From the NCBI RefSeq assembly GCF_028553805.1, contig NZ_CP067140.1, forward strand, positions 1,426,001-1,490,000: a DNA stretch of 64,000 bases, written 5' to 3'. Made by a program: the position numbers and the translations under genes. How positions within the stretch are numbered: the first letter of the stretch is position 1; every line of letters begins with the position of its first letter. Of the stretch, positions 19,901 through 29,121 are shown one piece after another. Source of the DNA: Paracoccus saliphilus. Its GTDB lineage: Bacteria > Pseudomonadota > Alphaproteobacteria > Rhodobacterales > Rhodobacteraceae. The notes below the pieces were generated by a model. That model ran no database searches, was not told the origin of the DNA, and saw only the letters and a list, made by a program, of their open reading frames with translations.

Positions 19901-20464
19901 CTGCGCCGCAAGAAGGTGCAGACCCTCGCCGAGATCACCGCCGAGGCCGAGGGCGGACCGCTGGTCACCCAGATCGCCGGCACGGTATCTGCGCGGCAGG
20001 AACGGAAATCGGCGAAGGGCACGCAATATGCCTTTGTCAGCCTGTCCGATCCGACCGGGCTATACGAGGTCACGGTCTTCTCGGACCTGCTGAACGCCGC
20101 CCGCGACCGGCTGGAACCGGGCGAGAATGTCGTGCTGCAGGTCAAGGTCGAACCTTCAGGCGACCAGGTGAAGATGCTGGCCAATTCCGTCACCGGGCTG
20201 GAGGATGCGGTCGCGGATGCCGGGGCCGGATCGCTGGCGGTCGAGATGCAGGGCGCCGACACCGTGCCGCGGCTGGCCGAAGTGCTGGGTCGGATCAAAA
20301 ACGAGATCACGGTCTCCCCGCGCAGCCGTGGCCCGGTGCTGCTGCGCATCCGCGAAGGCGATGAGATGATCGAGATCGAGGTCGCCAATGACGCGCCGCT
20401 GACCACGCCCGCGCGACAGGCTCTGCGGGCAGTGCCCGGCGTGCTGGAAGTGGTCGAGCGATAG
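16994..20464 (+). CDS. dnaE: DNA polymerase III alpha subunit DnaE
   Basis: 1156 residues from ATG 16994; a TTG six codons earlier is possible, neither having a strong ribosome site. Replicative polymerase. N-terminal PHP domain (HLRTHSEHSLLEGAIP at the start), C-family polymerase core with GPGRGSGAGSLVAYALTITD and the catalytic PDFDIDFCMDRR (near residue 395), then helix-hairpin-helix and OB-fold regions. Length and sequence fit DnaE1, not the ImuB-associated DnaE2. Confidence 0.96.
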   Translation: MSSKAPRFIHLRTHSEHSLLEGAIPVGKLPALAADAGMPAVALTDTDNMFAALEFSVKAMEKGVQPIIGCQITLQADETGPVVLLAQNRAGWLNLMSLSTCLYLREGNAPAHVTLDELCERAEGLICLTGGATGPMGRMIAQGHAAQASALADRLAAAFPTRLYIELQRHPGENGKPMEAEAASEAGLIALAYDKDLPLVATNDVYFPRPEIFEAHDALICIAEKAYVDQAQPRRRLTPQHYFKSPEEMAVLFADLPEALENTVEIARRCAFAVSRHKPILPRFADDEVEELRRQSREGLEERLKVIPHAVPVEQYHERLEFELGIIEQMGFPGYFLIVADFIKWAKDHEIPVGPGRGSGAGSLVAYALTITDLDPLRYNLLFERFLNPERVSMPDFDIDFCMDRREEVIQYVQGKYGREKVGQIITFGALLSKAAVRDVGRVLQMPYGQVDRLSKLIPVEGVKPVSITKARAEEPRLREAAREEVVGRLLDYAEKLEGLYRNASTHAAGVVIGDRPLDQLVPLYRDPSSDMPATQFNMKWVEQAGLVKFDFLGLKTLTVIQNAVDLIRGGGRHLHIGADGQELYEPPEGAVDQINLIPLDDKPTYDLFASARTVAVFQVESSGMMDALRRMGPTCIEDIVALVALYRPGPMENIPTYCEVKNGVRDLTSIHPLIDHILEETQGIIVYQEQVMQIAQVMAGYSLGGADLLRRAMGKKIAAEMAKERPKFIKGSVANGVEEKKAGEVFDLLEKFANYGFNKSHAAAYAVVSYQTAWLKANHPVEFMAAVMNCDLHLTDKLAVYKRECDRMGIEIVPPCVNRSAPLFTVKEGRIHYALGALKGVGVEAMRLIETARGETGFADLHDFARRVDMRRVGKRSLEMLARAGAFDLLDDNRARVLKSLDSLVAWSTAVQEQAVSSQSSLFGGGEDLPPPRATVAQVWLPAEKLGEEHRAVGFYLSGHPLDDYLPALRRKKVQTLAEITAEAEGGPLVTQIAGTVSARQERKSAKGTQYAFVSLSDPTGLYEVTVFSDLLNAARDRLEPGENVVLQVKVEPSGDQVKMLANSVTGLEDAVADAGAGSLAVEMQGADTVPRLAEVLGRIKNEITVSPRSRGPVLLRIREGDEMIEIEVANDAPLTTPARQALRAVPGVLEVVER

Positions 20465-20500
20465 GGGCGGAGAAGATAGCGGGAAGACCGGGGCGGCGGT

Positions 20501-20565
20501 GATTGCGTCCCGCGATGGCAGGGGGCCAGCCCCCGGACCCCCGGGATATTTGTATGAAGAAGAAG
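20501..20565 (+). repeat. Dispersed element, copy 2
   Basis: Between convergent dnaE and mrpG. Reads GATTGCGTCCCGCGATGGCA, then a GGGGGCCAGCCCCC hairpin, then CCCCCGGGATATTTGTATGAAGAAGAAG. The GCGTCCCGCGATGGC lead-in is shared with the long copies near 52.5 and 57.4 kb. Confidence 0.85.
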
Positions 20566-20601
20566 CGGCGAAGATTCGTTCGTCGCCCGTGAGGTGTGGA
20601 A

Positions 20602-21018
20602 TTATTCCCTCAGGTCGCGTTCGGTGCCCTCGTCCTCGCTATCCTTGTCCAGCAGGCTGCGCTCGGCCGAATCGCCATAGGTGGCCCAGTTGCGATCCTC
20701 TCCGCAATCGGGAAGCTCGTCGGCGCGCCAGCTCAGATGCATATGCGCCTTGGCGATCATCAGCCCGGTGATCGGGGCGGTCATGAATAGGAACAGGGTG
20801 ATCAGCAATTCGTGCCAGCTGGCATGTTCCCCGAAAAAGCCGAACCAGGCGACCGAGGCGATCAGCACGCTGCCGACGCCGAGCGTGGCGGCCTTGGTGG
20901 GGGCGTGCAACCGGGTCATCTGGTCGGGCAGTTTGACCAGCCCGTAAGAGCCGACAAGTCCGAAGACGCCGCCGATGACCAGAAGGACCGAGATGAGGAT
21001 TTCCGCGAACATGGTCAT
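20602..21018 (-). CDS. mrpG: Mrp/Pha cation:proton antiporter subunit G
   Basis: 138 residues with three membrane helices in the first ~95 and an acidic cytoplasmic tail. The family signature KLPDQMTRLHAPTKAATLGVG is near residue 29. Last gene of the A(B)-C-D-E-F-G operon, 10 bases after mrpF. Start is one of two ATGs two codons apart. Confidence 0.93.
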   Translation of the reverse strand: MTMFAEILISVLLVIGGVFGLVGSYGLVKLPDQMTRLHAPTKAATLGVGSVLIASVAWFGFFGEHASWHELLITLFLFMTAPITGLMIAKAHMHLSWRADELPDCGEDRNWATYGDSAERSLLDKDSEDEGTERDLRE

Positions 21019-21028
21019 TTCCCTTCCC

Positions 21029-21298
21029 TCACTCGATCACGTCGCCGCGCAGGATGAATTTCGCATAGGCCACCGTCGAGACGAAGCCGACCATGGCCAG
21101 AAGCAGCATGATCTCGAAATACATCGTGGTGTCGTGAAGGATGCCGAACAGGGCGATCAGCGCGATCATGTTGACGGTCATCGTGTCCAGCGCCAGCACG
21201 CGGTCGCTGACACCGGGGGCGAAGACCACCCGGTAGAGGCAGAACAACAGGCCCAGCCCGAAGCAGATGAAGGCGAAATACAATGCATATTCGATCAT
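21029..21298 (-). CDS. mrpF: Mrp/Pha antiporter subunit F
   Basis: 89 residues from ATG at 21298 (the open frame extends upstream but this start overlaps the mrpE stop by 4). Three helices; RVVFAPGVSDRVLALDTMTVN is the conserved loop of MrpF. Required for antiporter complex assembly in characterised systems. Confidence 0.93.
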   Translation of the reverse strand: MIEYALYFAFICFGLGLLFCLYRVVFAPGVSDRVLALDTMTVNMIALIALFGILHDTTMYFEIMLLLAMVGFVSTVAYAKFILRGDVIE

Positions 21299-21786
21299 TC
21301 GAAAATCTCCGTCAGCCGGGCCTCGTAGCGGGACTTGATCTCCTCGATCACCGATTCCGGGTCGGGGGCGTGCAGGCAATGGACCAGCAGCGCGTGACCG
21401 TCCTGCGAGAGATCGGCGCTGACCGTGCCCGGTGTCAGGGTGATCGTGCTGGCCAGAACCGTGATCGCCTCGGGCGAGCGCAGGTCGAGCGGGATGGTGA
21501 TCCAGGCCGGTTGCAGCTTGCGGTTCGGCTTGAACAGCACGATCATCGCGACCTGGACATTGGCCATGATGATGTCCCAGATCACCAGGCCGATATAGGC
21601 GAGGATCTTGCCCGGATTGCGCAGCCTTGCGCGGTCGGGCCAATAGGGTTCGGTCAGGGCCGGGATGGCGACGCTGATGATGACCGCGAAGACCAGCGAG
21701 CCCCAGGCAAAGCGGTTCACCAGCAGCATCCAGATCAGCACCAGCAGCGCCGAGAGATACGGGTGAGGGAAGATGCGGCGGATCAT
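21295..21786 (-). CDS. mrpE: Mrp/Pha antiporter subunit E
   Basis: 163 residues, membrane segments in the N-terminal half, then a soluble domain. ITLTPGTVSADLSQDG and LLVHCLHAPD are typical MrpE sequences. Overlaps mrpD and mrpF by 4 bases each. Confidence 0.94.
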   Translation of the reverse strand: MIRRIFPHPYLSALLVLIWMLLVNRFAWGSLVFAVIISVAIPALTEPYWPDRARLRNPGKILAYIGLVIWDIIMANVQVAMIVLFKPNRKLQPAWITIPLDLRSPEAITVLASTITLTPGTVSADLSQDGHALLVHCLHAPDPESVIEEIKSRYEARLTEIFE

Positions 21787-23381
21787 CGCGTGCCCTCCTG
21801 GTTCTGCAGCACGGATTCGTAATAGAGCGCAGGCTGCGTCAGCTGATCGGCGGTTTCTTGCAGGTAACCGGTAATCGGCCCGGCAAAGATTGTCAGCGCC
21901 ACGCTGCCGGCCAGCAGGCCACCGGTGGCGAGATATGCTAGCCAGGGCGCGGCGGAATCGTCGACATCCTGGATCGGCTCGTCGGTTTCCAGCTTGGTCG
22001 GGATCGGGCCGGGCGCGGGCCGCTCGCCCTCATCCGTGTCGTTGCCCGGTTCGGTATCCAGCTCATGCGATTTCCAGAACAGGATCGAGCCGGCGCGGCC
22101 GAAACCGACCAGCGAGATCAGCGAGGTGACCAGGATCGTGGCCCAGATGCCCGCCATCCAGGGATCGTCGCGCGTGGCGTCGAGGATCATCAGCTTGCCC
22201 AGGAAGCCCGAGAGCGGCGGCAGGCCCACGACGGCGATGGCGGTCGCGAAGAACAGCGCCGAGACGAGGCCGGTATGGCGGATCGCCGGGCGCAGCCGCA
22301 ACCAGAAATCGCCTCCGCGCCGGGCGGCGATCATGTCCACGACCAGGAACAGCGCCGCCGCGGCCAGGGTCGAATGCAGCATGTAATACAGCCCCGCCGT
22401 CAGCCCCTGCGCGTCGAAACGCGCCACCGAGATGATCAGCATCCCGATCGAGGCGATGGCCGCATAGGCCGCAAGCCGCGTCAGGCTGCGCGTGCCCAAT
22501 ACGCCGATCTGTCCCAATGTCAGGGTGACCAGCGCGGCGGGCAACAGCAGGTCGGTGGCGATGGTCTCGACGATGGTGTCGCTTGGAAAGACCAGCGTGA
22601 AGAAACGGATGATCGCGTAGACCCCGACCTTGGACATGATCGCGAACAGCGCCGCGACCGGTCCCGGCGCGTTGGCATAGGTCGAGGGCAGCCAGAAATG
22701 CAGCGGCACCAGCGCCGCCTTGATGGCGAAGACCAGCATCAAGAGCACCGCGCCGGTGCGCAGGACCGCGGTATCCTCGGGCGGCATCATCGCCACGCGC
22801 TCGGCCATGTCGGCCATGTTCAGCGTGCCGGTCACCGAGTAAAGCGTGCCGAGCGCCGCCAGGAACAGCGCCGATCCGGCGAGGTTGTAGCTGATATATT
22901 GCACCCCGGCCCGCAGCCGCATCGGGCCGCCGCCATGGATCATCAGCCCGTAGCTGGCGATCAGCAGCACCTCGAAGAACACGAACAGGTTGAAGGCGTC
23001 GCCGGTCAGGAAGGCGCCGTTCACGCCCATCAGCTGGAACAGCCAGAGCGAGTGGAAATGCCAGCCCTTGCGGTCCCAACCCGAGCCGATGCCGTAAAGC
23101 TGCACGATCACCGCAAGGATCGCGGTCAGGATCAGCATCAGCGCTGCCAGCCGGTCCAGCATCAGCACGATGCCGAAGGGGGCGGACCAGTTGCCGAGGC
23201 GATAGACGAAGATCTCTCCGCCCGCCGCCATGACGTTCAGCTTGATGGCGACGACGAGGGTCAGCAGGCTGCCGATGACGCCGAAGACCCGTTGCTGCAG
23301 CAGGTCATGCCGCATCCACAGGATCATCAGCGGGCCGAGAATGGCGGGGACGAGAACCGGAGCGATCAGCCAATGGGTCAT
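21783..23381 (-). CDS. mrpD: Mrp/Pha antiporter subunit D
   Basis: 532 residues, about 14 membrane helices, homologous to the proton-pumping antiporter-like subunits of complex I (NuoM/N). Conserved membrane acidic and lysine residues are visible in FFEVLLIASYGLM and KAALVPLHFWLPSTY. A ~50-residue acidic hydrophilic stretch near residues 440-480 is an insertion relative to a minimal MrpD. Overlaps mrpC and mrpE by 4 bases. Confidence 0.95.
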   Translation of the reverse strand: MTHWLIAPVLVPAILGPLMILWMRHDLLQQRVFGVIGSLLTLVVAIKLNVMAAGGEIFVYRLGNWSAPFGIVLMLDRLAALMLILTAILAVIVQLYGIGSGWDRKGWHFHSLWLFQLMGVNGAFLTGDAFNLFVFFEVLLIASYGLMIHGGGPMRLRAGVQYISYNLAGSALFLAALGTLYSVTGTLNMADMAERVAMMPPEDTAVLRTGAVLLMLVFAIKAALVPLHFWLPSTYANAPGPVAALFAIMSKVGVYAIIRFFTLVFPSDTIVETIATDLLLPAALVTLTLGQIGVLGTRSLTRLAAYAAIASIGMLIISVARFDAQGLTAGLYYMLHSTLAAAALFLVVDMIAARRGGDFWLRLRPAIRHTGLVSALFFATAIAVVGLPPLSGFLGKLMILDATRDDPWMAGIWATILVTSLISLVGFGRAGSILFWKSHELDTEPGNDTDEGERPAPGPIPTKLETDEPIQDVDDSAAPWLAYLATGGLLAGSVALTIFAGPITGYLQETADQLTQPALYYESVLQNQEGTR

Positions 23382-23773
23382 GCTTTTTCGTCCTCGGCTT
23401 CGCTCTGGTCGTCGATGGTCTTCAGCGGCGGCATCACCCGGTCGTCCTCGGGCATGTTGATCCGGTCGTCACCGCTTTCGATGAAAGCACCGAGCGCCAT
23501 CATCACCACCACGGCGGTCATTCCGAAAGAGATCACGATGGCGGTCAGCACCAGCGCCTGCGGCAGCGGGTCGGTATAGACCGCGCTCTCGTCATATTTT
23601 TGCAGGATCGGCGGCAGGTTCACCACCAGTCGCCCGGTCACGAACAGGAACGCGTTGATCGCATAGGTCAGCATGGTCATGCCAAGCACCACCGCGAAGG
23701 TCCGCAGCCGCAGGATCAGGTAGATCCCGGCAGCCGTGCATGCGCCGATGGCAGTCGCGACGAGAAGCTCCAT
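23378..23773 (-). CDS. mrpC: Mrp/Pha antiporter subunit C
   Basis: 131 residues from ATG 23773, chosen because it overlaps the mrpA stop (TGATG) and gives the normal size; the open frame continues artefactually upstream. NuoK-like, three helices, ending ALVLTAIVISFGMTAVVVMM and an acidic tail. Confidence 0.94.
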   Translation of the reverse strand: MELLVATAIGACTAAGIYLILRLRTFAVVLGMTMLTYAINAFLFVTGRLVVNLPPILQKYDESAVYTDPLPQALVLTAIVISFGMTAVVVMMALGAFIESGDDRINMPEDDRVMPPLKTIDDQSEAEDEKA

Positions 23774-26622
23774 CACAGGGCTCCTTTCGGTTCTTCTTGT
23801 TCTTCGCTCAAATCGATATCCATCGGCTTCTCGTTCACCGTCTCCCCGGCCCGCCGGGCGATCCGGCTGAGCGAGTTGAGCGCGAGCATCACCGCGCCGA
23901 CGACGCAGAGGAACACGCCGAGATCGAAGCCCATCGCCGTCGCCAGCTCGAACTCCTCGAGGAAGGGCAACTTGAAATAGCCATAGGCCGAGGTCAGGAA
24001 CGGTTTGCCGTTGAACCATGCGCCGATCCCGGTAACGCCCGCCGCCACCACGCCCGCGCCGATCAGCGCGTGATAGGGGATGGTCTGGCGGTCCTGCGCC
24101 CAGGCATAGCCCGAGGCCATGTATTGCATCAGCAGCGCGACCGCGACGACAAGACCGGCGATGAAGCCGCCGCCCGGCTGGTTATGGCCGCGCAGGAAGA
24201 TGAACAGGCCGACCACCAGCGTGATGGGCAGGATCACCCGTGTCGCGATCACCAGCATCAGCGGATGACGGTCCCCCGCGCGGCGCTGGTCATAGACCCA
24301 GTTGCGCAGCCGGGCCGAGGATTTGCCCTGCAGCAAGGTCTGTGTCAGCGCGAAGATCGCCAGCGCGGCGATGCCCAGAACGGTGATCTCGCCAAAGGTG
24401 TCATAGCCGCGGAAATCCACCAGGATGACGTTCACGACATTGGTGCCGCCGCCCATTTTGTAGCTGTTATCAAGCATGTAGCCCGAAATGCTGTCAAAGG
24501 CGAAATCGCGCCGCAGGATTGCATAGGTCAGCCCGCCAAAGCCGACCCCCGCCAGGGTGGCGATGAAGGCGTCCCAGCCCCGGATCGTGGCGCTGGTCTC
24601 GACCAATGTCCGTTTGGGCAGGAAATTAAGCGCCAGAAGCAGCAGGATCACGGTGACGATCTCGACCGAGATCTGCGTCAGCGCGAGGTCGGGGGCCGAG
24701 AAATAGGCGAAGAAGATCGAGGTGATCAACCCGACGATGGCCACGAGCACCAGCGCCAGCAGGCGGATCCGGTGAACAAAGACCATGCAGCCGGTTGCCA
24801 CGATCAGCAGCAGCCAGCCGATGAAGGGCACCGGCTCTATCGGCAGCATCGGCCGCGTGATCGGACCGGCGGAACCCGTGACCCATGCGAAACCGCCCGC
24901 GAAAAGCGAGGCGAGCGTGAAGAAGGCCAGCGCCCGCGGCATCGAGCCATTGGTCATGGCATCGGTGACCGCCCGTCCGGCCTTGACGGCGGCGAGCACC
25001 AGCGTATCGAAGATCTCCTTCGCCTCGGGGCGCGGGGCGGCCTCCCATGCGGCGAGCAGGGGCTTGTGCAGCTTCAGCAGCACTACCCCGCCCGCGATGG
25101 CGATCATCGACATGATCAGGGCGGCATTAATCCCGTGCCAATGCGCGATATGCGCATGCGCCTCGTGCCCGGTGACCGCGCTGGCCGAGATATCGACCAG
25201 CCAGCCCGCCATGACATTCGGGAACAGCCCGATCAGGATCACCAGCACCGTCAGCAGGGCAGGGCCTGCCCACATGCCGAAGCCCGGATCATGCGGGTGA
25301 TGCGGATAATCGTGCCGCTCGGGCCCGGTGAAGACGTGAAAGATGAAGCGCAGCGAATAGCCGACCGAGAACACCGCCGCGACGGTCGCCACCACCATGA
25401 AGAATTGCCGCGCCAGTTCCAGGTGGCTGGCCTCGTAAAGCATCATCTCCTTGGACAGGAAGCCGTTGAGCGGCGGGATACCTGCCATGGACAGCGCCGC
25501 GATGGTGCCGATGGCGAAGCTGATCGGCATCAGCTTGCGCAGCCCGCCAAGCCTGGCGATGGAGCGCGTGCCCGCCTCGTGATCGATGATCCCGGCGGTC
25601 ATGAACAGGGCGGCCTTGAAGGTGGCGTGGTTGATGATGTGGAAGACGGCGGCGATGGCGGCCTCTTCGGTGCCGAAGCCGAGCAGCATGGTAATCAGCC
25701 CCAGGTGACTGACCGTCGAGAATGCCAGCAGCGCCTTGAGGTCGTCCTTGAACAGCGCGATGGCCGCGCCGAGCAGCATGGTGATCAGCCCGGTCGTGGC
25801 GACGATCCAGAACCATTCCGGCGTCCCCGACAGCACCGGCCAGAGCCTCGCCATCAGGAACAGCCCCGCCTTCACCATGGTCGCGCTATGCAGATAGGCG
25901 CTGACCGGGGTGGGGGCGGCCATGGCATGCGGCAGCCAGAAATGGAACGGGAACTGCGCCGATTTCGTGAAGGCGCCGATCAGGATCAGGATCAGCGCGG
26001 TGGTGTAATGCGGGCTGGCCTGGATCGCGTCCTTCGCCTGCAGGATATCGCTGATGTCATAGCTGCCCGCGATCTGCCCGAGGATCATCATCCCCGCGAT
26101 CATCGCCAGCCCGCCCATGCCGGTCACGGCCAGCGCCATGCGTGCGCCCTGCCGCCCGGCGGGCAGATGCCGCCAATAGCCGATCAGCAAAAAGGACGAG
26201 AGCGAGGTCAGCTCCCAGAAAATCAGCAGAAGCAGGATGTTGTCCGACAGCACGATGCCCATCATCGCGCCCTGGAACAGCATCAGGTAGGTGTAGAACT
26301 TGCCCACCGGATCCTGCCGCGACAGGTAGAAGCGCGCATAGGTGATGATCAACAGCCCGATCCCCAGGATCAGCGTGCCGAACAGGATCGCCAGCCCGTC
26401 GATGCGGAAATTCGCGTTGAGCTGGATCAGCGGCAACCACTCGAATCGGGCGGTGATTACCTCGCCGCGCATCACGGCGGGAACATGCAGCAGCAGCCCC
26501 AGAAGCGCCACGAATGTCGCGGTTCCGCAGGCCGTGGCCGCGACGGAGCGGCCAGAGCGGACAAGCAGACCGGGCAGCAATGCCCCGATGAATGGCAGCA
26601 GGGCGATGAGGGCTGGCGACAT
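23773..26622 (-). CDS. mrpA: Fused Mrp/Pha antiporter subunit A/B
   Basis: 949 residues from ATG 26622 (MSPALIALLPFIGALLPG). The NuoL-like A part (about residues 1-780) carries GIVLSDNILLLLIFWELTSLSSFLLIG and KSAQFPFHFWLPHAMAAPTPVSAYLHSATMV-type antiporter sequences (only key stretches quoted). The MrpB-like part (from ~800) carries RGHNQPGGGFIAGLV. Fusion of A and B is the PhaAB form of alphaproteobacteria. The complex exchanges monovalent cations for protons and supports pH and salt tolerance. Divergent from ruvC over 153 bases. Confidence 0.95.
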   Translation of the reverse strand: MSPALIALLPFIGALLPGLLVRSGRSVAATACGTATFVALLGLLLHVPAVMRGEVITARFEWLPLIQLNANFRIDGLAILFGTLILGIGLLIITYARFYLSRQDPVGKFYTYLMLFQGAMMGIVLSDNILLLLIFWELTSLSSFLLIGYWRHLPAGRQGARMALAVTGMGGLAMIAGMMILGQIAGSYDISDILQAKDAIQASPHYTTALILILIGAFTKSAQFPFHFWLPHAMAAPTPVSAYLHSATMVKAGLFLMARLWPVLSGTPEWFWIVATTGLITMLLGAAIALFKDDLKALLAFSTVSHLGLITMLLGFGTEEAAIAAVFHIINHATFKAALFMTAGIIDHEAGTRSIARLGGLRKLMPISFAIGTIAALSMAGIPPLNGFLSKEMMLYEASHLELARQFFMVVATVAAVFSVGYSLRFIFHVFTGPERHDYPHHPHDPGFGMWAGPALLTVLVILIGLFPNVMAGWLVDISASAVTGHEAHAHIAHWHGINAALIMSMIAIAGGVVLLKLHKPLLAAWEAAPRPEAKEIFDTLVLAAVKAGRAVTDAMTNGSMPRALAFFTLASLFAGGFAWVTGSAGPITRPMLPIEPVPFIGWLLLIVATGCMVFVHRIRLLALVLVAIVGLITSIFFAYFSAPDLALTQISVEIVTVILLLLALNFLPKRTLVETSATIRGWDAFIATLAGVGFGGLTYAILRRDFAFDSISGYMLDNSYKMGGGTNVVNVILVDFRGYDTFGEITVLGIAALAIFALTQTLLQGKSSARLRNWVYDQRRAGDRHPLMLVIATRVILPITLVVGLFIFLRGHNQPGGGFIAGLVVAVALLMQYMASGYAWAQDRQTIPYHALIGAGVVAAGVTGIGAWFNGKPFLTSAYGYFKLPFLEEFELATAMGFDLGVFLCVVGAVMLALNSLSRIARRAGETVNEKPMDIDLSEEQEEPKGAL

Positions 26623-26738
26623 GTTTCCCCGTTCCTGTTGGACGTCTACGCGTTCTTTTTTCCTTTGTCTTTCCAATTGGGGCGGGGGAGTCAAGCAAAT
26701 GCCCCGGAAATCGGTAACTGCCCCTAGCCGATGTTCTT

Positions 26739-26753
26739 GTTTCGTGCTAGTTC
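26739..26753. promoter_or_regulatory. Possible LexA operator upstream of ruvC
   Basis: GTTTCGTGCTAGTTC differs by one base from the alphaproteobacterial LexA consensus GTTC-N7-GTTC and lies 22 bases before the ruvC start. ruv genes are frequent SOS targets, but with one mismatch in a T-rich stretch this is a weak call. Confidence 0.3.
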
Positions 26754-26775
26754 TTGAAAAAACAAAGGGGCAGCC

Positions 26776-27294
26776 ATGCGTGTTCTGGGCATCGATCCTG
26801 GATTGAGGAATATGGGCTGGGGGGTGATCTCGGTCGACGGGCCACGGCTGCGGCATGTGGCCAACGGCGTGATCCAAACGACAGCCGATGGCAGCGCGCA
26901 GGATCTGGGCGCGCGCCTCTCGGTGCTGTTCCGCGGGCTGACCGAAGTGATCGCGGAGTATCGCCCCGATGCCGCCGCGGTCGAGCAGACCTTTGTGAAC
27001 AAGGACGCTGCAGGCACGCTGAAACTGGGTCAGGCGCGCGGGATCGCCTTGCTGGCCCCGGCAGAGGCGGGTATCGCCGTGGGTGAATACGCGCCCAACG
27101 CGGTCAAGAAAACCGTGGTCGGCGTCGGGCATGCCGGGAAGGAGCAGGTGCAGCACATGGTTCGGGTTCAATTGCCGGGGGTCCAGTTCAACGGACCGGA
27201 TTCCGCCGATGCGCTGGCGATCGCGATTTGCCACGCGCATCACCTGCAGGGCCGGACATTGAGGGTCGCGGGCCTGCGACAAGGTGTCGCATGA
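26776..27294 (+). CDS. ruvC: Holliday junction resolvase RuvC
   Basis: 172 residues. Endonuclease resolving recombination junctions with RuvAB. The first catalytic Asp is Asp7 in [19 protein letters not shown] and the [12 protein letters not shown] segment supply further acidic residues. AAAGGGG precedes the ATG. Overlaps ruvA by 4 bases. Confidence 0.96.
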   Translation: MRVLGIDPGLRNMGWGVISVDGPRLRHVANGVIQTTADGSAQDLGARLSVLFRGLTEVIAEYRPDAAAVEQTFVNKDAAGTLKLGQARGIALLAPAEAGIAVGEYAPNAVKKTVVGVGHAGKEQVQHMVRVQLPGVQFNGPDSADALAIAICHAHHLQGRTLRVAGLRQGVA

Positions 27295-27995
27295 TCGGGC
27301 GCATCGCCGGGGTGATCCTGCATCGTGCCGCCGATCACGTGCTGATCGACGTGCGGGGAATCGGCTATATCGTCCATGTCAGCGAACGCACCTCGATGAA
27401 CCTGCCCCCGGTCGGGCAGGCCGTCGCGCTCTATACCGAATTGCTTGTGCGCGAGGATTTGCTGCAGCTTTTCGGCTTTTCGACGCTGCTGGAAAAGGAA
27501 TGGCACCGGCTGCTGACCTCGGTCCAGGGTGTGGGCGCGAAAGTGTCGCTGGCCCTGCTTGGCACGCTCGGGGCCGAGGGGCTGTCGCGGGCCATCGCCC
27601 TGGGCGACTGGTCGGCGGTGCGCAAGGCGCCGGGGGTCGGGCCGAAGCTGGCGCAGCGCATCGTGCTGGAACTGAAGGACAAGGCCCCGGCGATCATGGC
27701 GCTTGGCGGCGACCTGACCGTCGATGCCGGAGGGGTTGCGGGCGCGCCGGGCATCGAACCCGGCACGCCCGCCGCCGATGCCCCGGCCCCCGTGGCCGGT
27801 GCCCCGGCGCAACCCGACCCGGCCGGCGGGGGAACGGCAAAGGCCGCGGCCGAGGCATTGTCGGCGCTGACCAATCTTGGCTATGGCCATTCCGAGGCCG
27901 CCTCTGCCGTGGCCGAGACGCAGGCGCGTGAAACCGGGGCCGATACATCCACATTGATCCGCGCGGCGCTCAAATCGCTCGCGCCGAAGGGATAG
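27291..27995 (+). CDS. ruvA: Holliday junction branch migration protein RuvA
   Basis: 234 residues from ATG 27291 ([13 protein letters not shown]), overlapping the ruvC stop; the open frame begins earlier. OB domain, then helix-hairpin-helix repeats ([21 protein letters not shown] and [19 protein letters not shown]), then a Pro/Ala/Gly-rich linker of about 50 residues and the C-terminal RuvB-binding domain. The linker is longer than in E. coli RuvA (203 residues). Confidence 0.96.
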   Translation: MIGRIAGVILHRAADHVLIDVRGIGYIVHVSERTSMNLPPVGQAVALYTELLVREDLLQLFGFSTLLEKEWHRLLTSVQGVGAKVSLALLGTLGAEGLSRAIALGDWSAVRKAPGVGPKLAQRIVLELKDKAPAIMALGGDLTVDAGGVAGAPGIEPGTPAADAPAPVAGAPAQPDPAGGGTAKAAAEALSALTNLGYGHSEAASAVAETQARETGADTSTLIRAALKSLAPKG

Positions 27996-27996
27996 C

Positions 27997-29028
27997 ATGA
28001 GCGAGCCCGATCCCACCCTGCGTCCCGAACCGCTGGAGGGCGAGACCGAGGACCGGGCCCTGCGCCCGCAGGCGCTTGGCGATTTCGTAGGCCAGGCCGA
28101 GGCGCGCGCCAATCTGCGCGTCTTCATCGAAAGCGCGAAGATGCGCGGGAAGGCGATGGACCACACGCTGTTCTTCGGCCCTCCGGGCCTTGGCAAGACC
28201 ACGCTCGCCCAGATCATGGCGCGCGAACTGGGGGTGAATTTCCGCATGACCTCGGGGCCGGTGCTGGCGCGGGCTGGCGATCTGGCGGCGATCCTGACCA
28301 ATCTCGAGGCCCGCGACGTGCTGTTCATCGACGAGATCCACCGCATGAACCCGGCCGTGGAAGAGGTGCTTTACCCGGCGATGGAGGATTTCGAGCTGGA
28401 CCTGGTGATCGGCGAGGGCCCGGCGGCGCGGACCGTGCGGATCGAGCTGCAGCCCTTCACCCTTGTCGGGGCGACGACGCGGTTGGGCCTGCTGACCACG
28501 CCGCTCAGGGATCGTTTCGGCATCCCGACCCGGCTGCAATTCTACGAGGTCGAGGAACTCGACCATATCGTCCAGCGCGGCGCCCGGTTGCTGGGGATCG
28601 AGGTCGAACAGGAGGGCACGCTTGAAATCGCCCGCCGCTCGCGTGGCACGCCGCGCATCGCGGGGCGGCTGCTGCGCCGGGTGGTGGATTTCGCGCTGGT
28701 CGAGGGCGATGGCCGCCTGACCCGCGCCATTGCCGATTCCGCCCTGACCCGGTTGGGCGTGGACGATATCGGGCTGGACGGGGCCGACCGCCGCTACCTG
28801 AAGCTGATGGCCGAACATTATGGCGGCGGCCCGGTCGGGGTCGAGACCCTGTCGGCGGCGCTGTCGGAAAGCCGCGATGCGATCGAGGAGGTGATCGAGC
28901 CCTTCCTGTTGCAGCAAGGGCTGATCGCGCGGACGCCTCGTGGCCGTCAATTGGCCCCTCGTGCCTGGCGGCATATGGGGCTGGCGGCGCCGGTCGCCCC
29001 CGGACAGGAAGACCTGTTCGAGGGATAG
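27997..29028 (+). CDS. ruvB: Holliday junction branch migration ATPase RuvB
   Basis: 343 residues. AAA+ motor: Walker [10 protein letters not shown] near residue 63, Walker [10 protein letters not shown], sensor GATTRLGLL, and a winged-helix C-terminus. It is 1 base after the ruvA stop, completing ruvCAB. Confidence 0.97.
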   Translation: MSEPDPTLRPEPLEGETEDRALRPQALGDFVGQAEARANLRVFIESAKMRGKAMDHTLFFGPPGLGKTTLAQIMARELGVNFRMTSGPVLARAGDLAAILTNLEARDVLFIDEIHRMNPAVEEVLYPAMEDFELDLVIGEGPAARTVRIELQPFTLVGATTRLGLLTTPLRDRFGIPTRLQFYEVEELDHIVQRGARLLGIEVEQEGTLEIARRSRGTPRIAGRLLRRVVDFALVEGDGRLTRAIADSALTRLGVDDIGLDGADRRYLKLMAEHYGGGPVGVETLSAALSESRDAIEEVIEPFLLQQGLIARTPRGRQLAPRAWRHMGLAAPVAPGQEDLFEG

Positions 29029-29035
29029 GCGCCGG

Positions 29036-29101
29036 GTGGGGCTCTGCCCCGCCCGTCCCTTGCGGGCCGGGCCCCCCGGGATATTTTTCGTGAAGAAGAA
29101 G
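29036..29101 (+). repeat. Dispersed element, copy 3
   Basis: Begins 8 bases after the ruvB stop, between convergent ruvB and folD. GGGGCTCTGCCCC hairpin, a GCCCGTCCCTTGCGGGC hairpin, then CCCCCCGGGATATTTTTCGTGAAGAAGAAG. The GCATG of other copies is changed to TTCGTG. Confidence 0.85.
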
Positions 29102-29121
29102 CCGGGAAATCCGGCGAGCGG

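Noticed and set aside
23740..26727. Very long plus-strand open frame (995 codons) opposite mrpA/mrpC
   Set aside because: It is antisense to well-supported genes, has Arg/His/Gln-rich composition typical of the complement of GC-rich codons, and no recognisable domain or ribosome site.
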